NCBI RefSeq assembly: GCF_014898055.3
Contig: NW_023601322.1
Span: forward strand, 74,428,740 to 74,492,739
Length of the DNA stretch: 64,000 nt
Origin: Talpa occidentalis
Taxonomy: Eukaryota > Chordata > Mammalia > Eulipotyphla > Talpidae
Direction: 5' to 3'
The notes under the pieces are model-generated. The model did no database searches. It was not told the DNA's origin and was given only the letters and a program-made list of their open reading frames with translations. Positions 54,000 through 64,000 of this stretch are shown piece by piece. Numbering within the stretch: position 1 is the stretch's first letter; each line of letters opens with the position of its first letter. The position numbers and the translations under genes were made by a program.

Positions 54000-56760
54000 C
54001 CTGATACAGGCACTTCCAGCTCAGTGGTGTGAGATATGAGGGTGGAAAGGGGCCCATCTTTGTTGCTATGAGGCAGCCTCCTACACGGGCAGAGGAAGTA
54101 TTGCAGAATGCTGTTGTAATGTGTTTTTTCCCTGGCAGTGTCTATTGAAAGTGGTTATAGCACTTTGTAATGGTGTGTAATGGGAGCAAGGTGGGCCCAG
54201 CCCCACTCCAGGGAAGAGGCTCACTCAGCACAGCTGCCACGGTGCCATTTACAGAGCAGTGCAGTGGGGCCACCCAGGGTCTACCAGGCAGGCAGTGCAC
54301 ACCGCTGAGCTCTGGCTCCCTAAAGGTGGGTATGGAGGTTCCATTCAGTGTCTATACTTGTGGGTAACAGTCAACTCTGGGTTTGGGATGATGCCCAAAC
54401 TCCCTGGACTGTGCCTCCACATGAGGAACTTGCAACATCTTGCTGAGGACCATGTCAGGCTCTGCTAAAGTGCCTGGGCTGAGAATTTCCCTTTGATTAT
54501 TGTCAGTCACTGGAGCAAAGGCCGACATCCAGCACACACTGGTCAAATTAGAGGCAGTGTGGACAAAACAAGAATGTGGACTTACACAGAGGTGTTCTGC
54601 CACCTTGGCCCCCTCCACCCCCCCCAGGGTGCCTGGACCATGAACCTTCTGCTGTGGGAGGAGCTGTGCAGAGGCCTAGAAGCATTCCCCAGCCCCACAG
54701 GGGCCTCCACCATCCAGCCACAAGCCAGTCTCCTCAGGCATGTCCCTGCATGTCTGCCTTGCAGCAGCGTTGTCTGCGAGCAAGCGTGAACAGGAAGGGG
54801 GGTTGGGCCTCTCCACCTACACTGGGCAGGATGTTGGGGGGACTTACTTGGTCAAGGGACACAGAGTGACATGGGGTGCAAGAGGACTAGGTAAATTGAT
54901 AAAAACTATCACTTGAGGATAGCTGCATTAAAACTAACAAACCTGGCTTCAACTGCCCTGGCCCCACTATATAAATTAAAAAACAAACAAACAAACAAAC
55001 AAAAAACCCCTAGAGGTGAAAGAAGCATGAATAAGGAAGGGGGTGGTGGTGGTGTGGAGTGTGTGTGTGTAAGAGCCTCTCTTCACCAAAGCTGCAACTC
55101 TCCACTTCCCTCGCTTTGCTCTTATCCTGGTGAAATGGGGATGAAGCTCCTCAGTCTTCTCTCCTGCCACTCATGGGGGTCTGAGGGTGCATAGCTCTGC
55201 TGGATTGGGCCACTGGAGGCCTGGGCCCTGAATGCTGTGCTGTGCTTGCCCTGGCTGCATGCATCACCTGACTTCCCTTGCCTATGAAATACCACAATGG
55301 CAACCCCGGCAGCCAAAGAGGCACTACCCCTTCCTGTTGTCTTCTTTAAGATGAATTTATGAAATGTTTCCTTTTCATGCTTCAGGAAGTGGGTGGCCAG
55401 GAAATTCTTAATTCCATTTTTTCCCTTAGAGGTACGTGCACTTCAAAGGGGTGCAAAAATCAAACGAAACCGAGGACCGACCCAACCGTAGGTCGAGGAG
55501 GCAAGAGAATCCAGGGAGCCCTTCAGCACGAGAGAGATGTGCAGGCTGAACTCAGTGGTGACCAGACAGGTGGGTTCTACAGGCTCCTCCTAGGATGAGG
55601 CATGCTGGGGGCTAGAGTTCTTTGTGCTCTACTTTATCCTCATCCCAGGGGACAAAAAAGCACATGGTACTCCTCAGAGTGAAAACATCAAAGAAGCATA
55701 TAGGCCTGCAAGGTCTGACCTGAAGGACTCTTAATGTCAGATCTGGGGGAATCCCACCCAGACTCAGCCTGGATGTCCCCCAAATATCCACTGAACCTTA
55801 GAGACTCAGTAAAGTTTTGTTATCCAGAAAGGCATTAGGAATCCTTTTCTGAAATTGTTGACACAGTTTCCAGTCTGTCATAGAATTCCTCAAAGTCATC
55901 ATAAATTCTCTGTCCCGGTTTCCCTTTAGTTATGTGCTTATTTTCCTTCTCAAAACACTCCCATAAGTAATATTTTCCCCATGTGATAAATCCAGTACCT
56001 TCTATTATCTATATTATAGTGAAAAACTAGGAACTGAATTTTAAAAAGCCCCTGAGCAGCCCAGAGATGTCAAAAGCTCATACACAGGACTTCAAGGAGG
56101 ATCACTCGGGCCTCAGGTATGGACTACTTGTTCTTCTATGGGATGTAGATCAGAAGGAGTTTCTGCACAGAAACTCAGGATACTGTACAGAAGAAAAATG
56201 ATGCACGCTCCATAGGTAAGAGGGGAGCATTTAAAGAAAGCCTGACAAGGGGGTGAGCTGGGCTAGTGAACAGACAAGGGAAGGTGAAGCATGCTGGAGT
56301 CAGCAACTGTGAAGACCTGTTACCATGGCCTGAAGGAGGAGGAGGGACCAGTTATTGGAATCTAAAGAGAGCTGCAGGACTGGGCTACTGGTAGAATTTC
56401 TGGCTTTAGAGTGAAGAACTCAGACCCTGATGACCTGAGGCTTGGCAAAGGAGGTATGGAGAGAGGATAAAGTACCCTAAGTCAACCCAACATCACTCCC
56501 CAGTCACCTGCTGGGGGTTTTGATTGGCCAAACCCATCTGGAAGCACAAGGACATGGAGCCTAGTCAATGTACTTCACAAAGGTTAAATCCAGGAAGACG
56601 TGGGGAATGGTACAAAATGGACAGTGGTAAAGGAGTGAGAGGGACAGGAGGTACCCCACACTGTTCCCTAGTTTAGCCATTTGAAAAGGGTAAATTAGGA
56701 GACAGTGTGCTGTAAAGCAGTGCCCGTACCATAAATAAAGGGGACAAAGGGCAGCAATGA
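54000..56760. other. Gene-free region, mostly unique
   Basis: No recognised gene or well-preserved repeat except the AAAC tract. 53867-53960 looks like the end of a hAT-type element split by SINE copy 18. Confidence 0.4.
54975..55005. repeat. (AAAC)n microsatellite
   Basis: Five AAAC/AACA units after an AT-rich stretch, probably from a retroposon tail. Confidence 0.75.
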
Positions 56761-56770
56761 CAGAGAAGGC

Positions 56771-56786
56771 TTTTTTTTTAAAAGAT

Positions 56787-56837
<51 letters not shown>

Positions 56838-57075
56838 TACAAGCACTGGGTACAGTCAGAAGCGCGGGAGGGTGAGAGAGAATTCACCAGAGCCACTGTA
56901 GGGAGCAGAACAGGCAGACTGACGAAATACACTGCTGAGTGGAGCAGCGGGCGGCAGGAGAGGTCTGCGCGCCATGTGGGACCCTCGCCCAGCGGCCAGG
57001 GATTGATCCGATGCTGAAGAGGCTGCGGGCAGCTTCGCAACCCAGTGCTCAACCGCTGCGCCACTGGGGAGGCCC
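56771..57075 (-). mobile_element. tRNA-derived SINE copy 19 with expanded (ATTT)n tail
   Basis: Reversed SINE flanked by GAGAAGGC at 56763 and at about 57076. Its tail carries about 13 ATTT units (56787-56838) against three or four in its relatives, a microsatellite born from the SINE tail. Confidence 0.94.
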
Positions 57076-57794
57076 GAGAAGGCATTTTGGGGGGATAGAG
57101 AGTTCTACTTAGTTTAATAGTCTCACAGTAAACACATATGTTCATAAAGATGATATTGAATTATCAATAAAAGTTTAAATATGGTCACTCTACTACCTAA
57201 TAGAGCTTTAATAAGCCAGGAAAGAGTATTAGAAATTTAGAGATGTATCCATCCAAAGGAAGTACAACAGGGCTTCCAATTAAACCTATCAGGTCATGTA
57301 CATATTCCAATCTCCTTTCTCTTCTGAAGTGACATTAAAGTGCCAGTCAAGAAATAAAATGGTATAAACCCTTAAGAACAAAAGGAATGGTAAAGGAGAA
57401 CTCAGTGGTTCAGAGAGCTCAGCAAACTCTGGGAATCTGGAAAGTAGATGGAGGAATGGTGGCTGACATGGAAGAAGCTAGTCTCTTATGAGCCTGCAGA
57501 GGGGAATATTGACAGGGACAAGCTGCTTTCCCTGAACCCTGCAGGATCTCTGAACTTAGGGAGACCAAGCATAGTGAGAATGGGGGACAGGTAGTAGAGG
57601 ATTGAGGTAAGGAATCAGGAAAATTGGCTGGAATTCTCCCACACAACAAAAAAAATGAAGACACCAAACAGGGAAGACTCAGACAGAAGAGCAGGCAGAT
57701 GAAGACAAAATGAAAACAAAGGGCTGAGGACAAAGTCTGAAAAGTTAACAGTGGGATTCAATGCCCAACCCTTTCTAGACTCACCCCAGGCATC

Positions 57795-58330
57795 TATCAC
57801 CCCTTATCACAGGGTGGTGTGACTTTAAACATGGCTGCAAATTCTTTGACACTTCTCCTGTTGAGAAGTGGATCTGTCTCCTTCCCTGAGTCTGGGTGGG
57901 CTTCTGATGACAGTGGAAGAGATGCTGTGATGCCCAAGGCCAGCCCATAAGAGGCCACAAAGCTTCCATCTTGCTGACTGGAAACATCCATATGGAGCCC
58001 TGAGCTGCCATGTAAGAGGGCCAACTACCAGGACATTGTGCTAGAAAGGCCATGTGAAATCTCTCTGATCACCAGTCCTATGTGAGTCCAGCCTTCCAGC
58101 TACCCCTGCCAAGTAAAAACCGCCTTGGAAATAGGTCCTCTAGGTCCAACTGACCCAACCCCCTGCCATTCAAGACACCCCCAGTCACTTCAGTCATCCC
58201 AGCTAAAGCCACCCCCAGTCACTTCAGTCATCCCTGTGGTACAGGGAATAGCTGGGCCCTTTCCAAACTGTTTATCTATTAAGTTGTAGGGTGGTTTGTC
58301 AGAAGTAATAGATAACTGGAACAAAGAGTT
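57795..58330 (+). mobile_element. MLT1-type LTR (ERVL-MaLR)
   Basis: Typical MLT1 phrases: CATGGCTGCAAATTCTTTGA, CACTTCTCCTGTTGAGAAG, AAGAGGCCACAAAGCTTCCA, and at the end AATAGATAACTGGAAC. It contains an internal 34-bp tandem duplication. Solo and non-coding. Confidence 0.85.
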
Positions 58331-58365
58331 GAATGCTTCTCTTGACAAGCTGCAGGGCTCCAGAG

Positions 58366-58575
58366 TAGTGGTTCTCAACAGGGTGATTTTGACCTCACCT
58401 GGGAGGCAATGTTTATAGACATTTTTGGTTATCATGACTCTGGGAAGGGGGTTGCTACTGGCATCTGCTGGGTTGAGTTCAGTGATGCTACTAAACATTC
58501 TACAATACACAAGAGCTCCTGACAACTAGGAATTATTTGGCTCAAAATGTCAATAGTGCCAAGATTGAGAAACCT
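58366..58575 (+). mobile_element. MER5A-type hAT-Charlie element
   Basis: Full-length layout: AGTGGTTCTCAACAGGGTGA at the start, ACATTTTTGGTTATCATGAC and GGGTTGCTACTGGCATCT internally, CAAAATGTCAATAGTGCCA and GAGAAACC at the end. Confidence 0.9.
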
Positions 58576-58579
58576 AAAT

Positions 58580-60310
58580 CTATAGAAAAAAGTCTAATGT
58601 TTAGAGGCTTGTTAACAAAGAGACTGGTTTGTTTCCTAGAGAAAAGCCCCAGTTGATAAGTTCTCCCCAAATACAGTTTAAATTTGCTTTTTATTACTCC
58701 ACTCATATATATTAATGGACAGCCAAGATATCTGACATTTGGGGAAAGCCTCTAACATGACAGAGAAAGAGAAAACAGACAAAAAGAAGTCAGTGAAAAC
58801 AAAGACAAGAATAAAGACAAGAATAGAGACAAGAATAAAGAATATTAAAACAGAACACAAACACTAGTAAAAATAAAAATAGAAAAATATCTTCTGAGAG
58901 ATAAAGGGGAGCCAGCATAGCCATAAAATAAGAATATGATATAATGAAAAAGGAGCAGTCAGAAGAATGAATGTTTGGCTATTAATTAGGAAAGGAAGAA
59001 ATCAATCAACAGAAATTTGGAGGATAAAGTCAAGGAAGCTTTCCCAAGAAAGTAGACTATAAAAGCAAAGAGATGGAAAACAAGAGAGAAAATATAAGAA
59101 AATTAGAACACTAATTCAGTAGGTCTAACAATTAAAATTAGGAGGGAGTAATTTTTCAAAGAAATAATTAAAAAAAATTCCAGAACCCAAGGACATCTAC
59201 CACACAACTTACTTGAGCATTGAAAAATGTATCTATATTCTTTATTGAATAACCCCAAATCATGCTATACTCTTATTGGGAGGATGAAGAGAGGAGAAAG
59301 TAGAGGTGATTTTGTAAGCTCACTTCTTATCTACCACAGGAAGTCAACAGATGTTCAAAACTGGTAAATCAAGAAATAACGATATAAACAGAAATAGACA
59401 CTAATAAAGGGTCAAAAGAGGCTGCCTCTAGATTGTGGGACTGAAAAAGGTGGGGAGGGGATTTTCACTATTAGACTCTCAGTATTATTGATATTTAAAC
59501 CATATGCATGCATTATTTTGATAAACTTGATAAAATATAAGTTAATTTAAAAAGCGTACAACCTGAACAAATGTAATGAGATGGAACTAAAGTCAATTAT
59601 TTGGAAAATTCATTTATGTGGAAGCGTTGTGCCCCAAGAATGCTCAGTAAATTGCAGTGGGTAACCACAACCCTCGCTGGTGTTGGAAGAGCACCTCCTG
59701 ACATCACTGGCTAATAGGGCAGTTGTGGGGTAGCTAGTGGGGATGGGAGCTTGCCTTTGGGCCCACACAGGCTGTTTCTCAGGAGGCTGCAAGTGCTTGG
59801 GAGAACCTGTTCCTGAGTATGATTTCTACCAGGCTGCCAAAGTAGGGTGGGGTGAATTCTTTTTGGCTGACTTCTGGGAATTCACTGGGATTCCCTGCCT
59901 TTCACATTCTGGACACGGACAAGGTTCTGGGTTTACTGAAGGTGTGTAAGGATGGAGGTCCAGGAAGGAAGGAGCCACAGGGCCCCTCCTTGGGTGTGCT
60001 GAGTTAGGTTGTCTGTGCAGCTCAAGGAGGCTGCACTCATCACTCTCTGATGTGCCTTGAGTCACCTTATTTCCTGCCAGAAGCTTTCCTCTCTCCTTGC
60101 AAAGGCCAAAGGAGAGAACATGCCTACTAGGACTTGAGCCTTACTTTTGAGCTGCATCTTTTTAGGGACCAGGACTCAGTGCTAAGTGTGCCCTTCCCAC
60201 TCCCCCTCCTCCCACACCCTGATCTCCCTGCCTCTACCTCGGTCCTCCAGTGCTCTGGGGCATGCTCAGCTGGCTTGCCTGCCAAGTGCACTACAGTTTG
60301 ACTTTTTGAA
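58580..60310. other. Gene-free AT-rich region
   Basis: 58740-59560 is A-rich on the + strand, with three 12-bp tandem units at 58802-58837 and LINE-like wording near its end. 59600-60310 is unique. No gene recognised. Confidence 0.4.
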
Positions 60311-61115
60311 TTTTAGTCTTTTCAAGTGTTATTTCCTTTTAAAAATTATATTATCTTTATTTAAGTAACATATATTCCTTGCAGACAGATAAGAAAATAA
60401 TGAAAAGCACCCATAATTGAACTAGTCAAATAAAATCACTTTTGTCTATGAATTTCTGCTGTTTTCAGGTTCCTACAGAGACACAAATATTACTGACCAT
60501 GTCTCATCTGGGTGTCTCTCGGCTGAGCACACACCACAATCCTGACCCAAAGCTGTCACCTTTAGACGTGCTCATCCCAACAAATTCTCACACCATCATT
60601 AGGTGACTGTTATTACAACCATTATACAATTAGGAAGTGTAGGCTTAAGCATTGCCTGAGTTTCTACATCGGTTAAGAGATTGATCTGGATCTCTACTTT
60701 CCAGGCTGATACAAAAGCTACTTCACTTGCATGCTTTGTAAGCTGTCTCCCATTTTTCTTTTTCTTTCCTTCTCTTTTTTACTTAGCATTATATGCAAAT
60801 CTCTTTCTTGTCAATAAAAACACTTCTAAAATATTCTGCTATGTGATTTGCCCTATGTGGATGTGCCAGCTTTTAAATGACCAGTTCCTTTTTGTTGGTC
60901 TTTCTGATGTTTCCTTTTTCTTTTGCTACTATAAACAACGCAGTTATAAATAACTTGTATATGTACCTCTGCACAAATGTGATTCGTTTCATAGCATCAA
61001 TACCAGAAAACGGAGCTGCTTGGTCAGAGGCTGGAAACATTTGTATGAATTGTTCCTTTTCCAATCAGATCAACACACATCACTGCATATTCCCCCACAT
61101 CTATTACTTACAGAG
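60310..61115 (-). mobile_element. Old LINE-1-like fragments
   Basis: Inverted, eroded L1-type sequence: GCTACTATAAACAACGCAG, GTGATTCGTTTCATAGCAT, GGAGCTGCTTGGTCAGAGG. An A-rich portion at 60340-60430 recurs at 62300-62380. Confidence 0.6.
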
Positions 61116-61927
61116 TATTTTCATTTTTTAAATCTGGACTGTGATTTGATACAGAATCAGAGAATTCTTATGCTGGAAGGATCTGGTATACTCCTCTAAC
61201 TCTAGAACCAAACCATTCTTGCTTTACAAAACACTCAACAGAACAACAAGCCCAGAAGCTCTGCCAAGGCCTACTGTGGCTTTGGCAGGCCAGGCAGAAC
61301 CTCCAGAGACAGGGAGTAAGGGGAGGGGCCTGCTGGGAGGCAAGGAAGGCAGAGTAGGAGGGGAAGGCTATAGACCCATAGCTGACAAGCTTGGAAGACA
61401 CAGCCATGTTTACCCAAGGGAAGCATTGTCTTCTCAGATCTAAAGATCTGACAGCCACCTCTGAAGATCTACTCTTTGATACTGAGCTGTCTTCAGTGTC
61501 CCCAGTACGCACACTATGCAGAAAGTTAACATGTTATAAGTTCCCTGTACCTCCACTTTATCCAGCTGCCCACATTTTCAGCCCCTGGTCTCTTTGAATA
61601 ACTTCCAAGACCTTTTAAGTTGGGAAGTCCCAAACTAGACAAGGTCTTATTGTTCTCTTACCTTGATGTTGTTTTCCTCCAATACACTGCAAATTCTGGC
61701 ACCTGGAGAGGAAAAAAAAAAAAATAGGAAAATAAATGATTGAGGCAGAGCACTGAGGGTGGGCCTTTGAGCAAAGCAAGCCTGGATGGAATTGAGAGAC
61801 AAGAGTTCGTCTGTGGGACTCTCTTCAGAAGCCACTGAGGTAGGAGTTGGCTCTGTGCTGGCCCAGGGCAGACCCAGGCACCATGACTTCCACACAGGGC
61901 ATCCTCCACTTGGGGCATTTCTTTCTT

Positions 61928-62198
61928 GTTTTTAAAAGATTTATTTATTTATTTATTTATACAAGCACTGGGTACAGTCAGAAGCATGGGAGGGTGAGAG
62001 AATTCACCAGAGACAGAGCCAGGAGCAGAACAGGCAGACTGATGAAATACACTGCTGAGGGGAGCAGTAGGCGTGGCAGGAGGGGTTTGCGCGCCATGTG
62101 GGACCCTTGCCCGGTGGCTGGGGATCGAACCGGCGCTGTAGAGGCTGCGGGCAGCTTCGCAACCCAGCACTCAACCGCTGAGCCACCAGGGAGGCCCC
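61928..62198 (-). mobile_element. tRNA-derived SINE copy 20
   Basis: Reversed SINE with flanking GGGGCATTTCTTTCTT at 61912 and GGGGCATTTATTTCTT at 62199 (one mismatch in 16). Confidence 0.94.
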
Positions 62199-62384
62199 GG
62201 GGCATTTATTTCTTACTCCTATACTGGCTCTTTTTACCTTGTCTTAAAGCCTTGTATAAACAGCAGGTGGTCCTTTTTAAAAACTTTTTCAATTGCTACT
62301 TTCCTTTCTTTAAATTAAGCCATATTTATGTAAGTAATAAGCATTCATTGTAGAAAAATAATGAAAATCACCCATACTTTCAGT

Positions 62385-63500
62385 TACCAGATATTTACTG
62401 AGCACCTAGTATATGCCAGGCACAGTCCTCAGGCTCTGGGTATACATCAGAAGGCAAAACAAAAATCCCTGCCCTCATGGAAATTGCAATCTACTGGGGA
62501 AGACCAACAACCAAAGAAAGAAATAAAATAGATAGTAGTCAAAGCGGTGAGTGCTCTGAAAGAAAAAGCAGAAGGCAGGGAGAGGGATTATTAGGGCGGA
62601 AGGAGGGAGGGAGTATCAAAATTCTAAATAAGGTAGCCAGGGAAGCCCAGACATCTGAGAAAATGAATTATGAACAGAGACTTGAAAGAAGTGAGGCCAT
62701 GAACACTAAGAATTATGGGGCAGAAACTCCCCAGGTAGAGGGAAAAACATGTTCAAAGGCCCAGAGGTGAGAGACTACCTGGCATGGTGAGGATTGGTCA
62801 CCAGTGAAGAATGAATGAAGGGGAAGTGAGAGAGGGACTCACAAGGGTGGGGAAAGGCTCCAGAACATGTAGGGCATTCAAGGAAGGCCCTGGCAAGAAT
62901 TTGAACTCCAGCTCAGATGGGAACTGCTGGAGAGTTTCATATAGAGAAGTGACATGATATGATTCACATTTTAATTCTGGGTGCTGCCTTGAGGATAAAT
63001 TAGGGTCATAGGTAAAACCATTTAGGAGACTTGCAGAATCCTGGCAAGAGACAACGGTGGCTTAGACTAGAGACGAACATGGAGGTACTAAGACAGGGTC
63101 AGATTCTAGAAAGAACCATCTGGATTTGCTGATGGATTAGAAGTGAGATGTGGGGAAAAAAAAAAAAACACTCAAGAAAGACTTGGTGATATTTTCCCTG
63201 AGCAAATAGGAAGATGGAATTACCATTATCTGAACTGCTAAAGTATGCTGATAGAGAATGTTTGGGGGCGATAAAAGGAACGCAGTTTTGGATATGAGTA
63301 TGAGATGTTATTTAGACACTCACATGGAGAGGTTCATATGCAGGTGGATATATGTATCTGGGGTGGAGGGGAGGGGGCCAGGCTGTAAATGAAGATTTTC
63401 GAGCGCTCAGCAAGTACTTCTTTAAACTCATGACACAGGATACCATCAAGGGGTGATTGTGAACAGAGAAGCCACCCAAGGACTTGGCTCCATTCACTCA
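62385..63500 (+). repeat. Long ancient interspersed repeat, family unassigned
   Basis: Continuous match to a common mammal-wide repeat: TATATGCCAGGCACAGTCCT, TCCCTGCCCTCATGGAAATT, GACTTGAAAGAAGTGAGGCC, AAGTGACATGATATGATTCA, CTGGATTTGCTGATGGATTA. Non-coding. The open frame at 62477-62770 lies inside it. Confidence 0.65.
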
Positions 63501-64000
63501 CTCAGCAAAGGAAACTGAGCAGAAGTGGCAAGTACAAAAGGAGGGAAACCAGGAGAAAGGTTTCGAGGATGATGTAGCAATGCACTATGATAGTCAAATG
63601 AGGACAGAGAATTAACCACCGGATTTAGCATCTTGGAATCTCTCGTGATCTTAATCAAGGAAAGGCTCAGCAGAATGATTGGGGTGAGAACCTGACTGGA
63701 ACAGGTTCCAAAGAGAGGAGCTAGGTAATGGTCTGGAGGACAGAGTGGGCTGGCTCAGCAGGAGTGCTGGAAGGGAAGGGGTAAGGAATGATAAGATAGA
63801 CTGGTTCTACTTCACTCATTTATGAAATGTGAAACACAAAGCTGGCACCTCACGGCACCTGCAGATGCTGTTGCTGTTAAGCTAGACCAGGTTCTCCAGG
63901 TTGCTGAGCTTCATCTGGCCCTGGCACCATGAGCTGGCTGTTTGCCTGTTTTAGACACCCATGGAGTTATTCCCATTTTCTCACTGTCGAAACCTCAGAT

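Noticed and set aside
1..64000. CRISPR arrays, operons, phage or bacterial systems
   Set aside because: The window is mammalian nuclear DNA with introns, CpG islands and retroposons; no spaced short direct-repeat array was seen.

Overview
The window is nuclear DNA from a placental mammal. It contains one confidently identifiable protein-coding gene, IRF1 (interferon regulatory factor 1), complete on the + strand. Exon 1 starts near 22,960, the ATG is at 24,192, the stop codon ends at 29,595 and the 3' end is near 30,455. Spliced by hand, exons 2-10 give a 975-nt reading frame (324 residues plus stop), with all GT-AG junctions in phase and the five-tryptophan IRF DNA-binding domain intact. About 20 copies of one roughly 270-bp tRNA-derived SINE are present, many with near-perfect target-site duplications. 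Alu, rodent B1/B2, ruminant BovB/Bov-tA, carnivore SINEC, pig PRE1 and horse ERE elements were not seen. The SINE head resembles artiodactyl tRNA-SINEs, so my best guess is a camelid (Vic-1-like SINE), but the species call is inference.

Layout: 1-17.4 kb is gene-free flank (the IL5 side if human synteny holds), made of LINE-1 and L2 relics, ten or so SINEs, and unique sequence with two full matches to the CTCF core motif. At 17.4-18.75 kb lies a CpG island about 5 kb upstream of IRF1. It carries a perfect STAT-type GAS and an ISRE/IRF element 35 bp apart, plus a good splice donor. At 22.7-23.7 kb is the IRF1 promoter CpG island with the classic GAS, CCAAT, GC box and kappa-B site in order. 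IRF1 occupies 22.96-30.46 kb, with one SINE in intron 9. From 30.5 to 64 kb is flank (the SLC22A5 side in human, where the antisense lncRNA IRF1-AS1 lies). It holds MIR, L1, MLT1, MER5A and Tigger relics, microsatellites, a 114-bp tandem duplication and more SINEs. I could not assign any exon of IRF1-AS1.

Functionally the window reads as an interferon-response locus. IFN-gamma/STAT1 would act through the GAS and NF-kappa-B through the kappa-B site of the promoter. The upstream island may form a second STAT/IRF-responsive element feeding back on the gene. Instability signals (an ARE and a Pumilio-type element) lie in the 3'UTR. No prokaryote-type system, CRISPR array, tRNA/rRNA gene or undescribed protein system was found. 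The best leads are the upstream STAT/IRF island, the altered C-terminal LxxLL motif of the protein, the duplicated downstream segment, and the SINE-poor interval around the gene.
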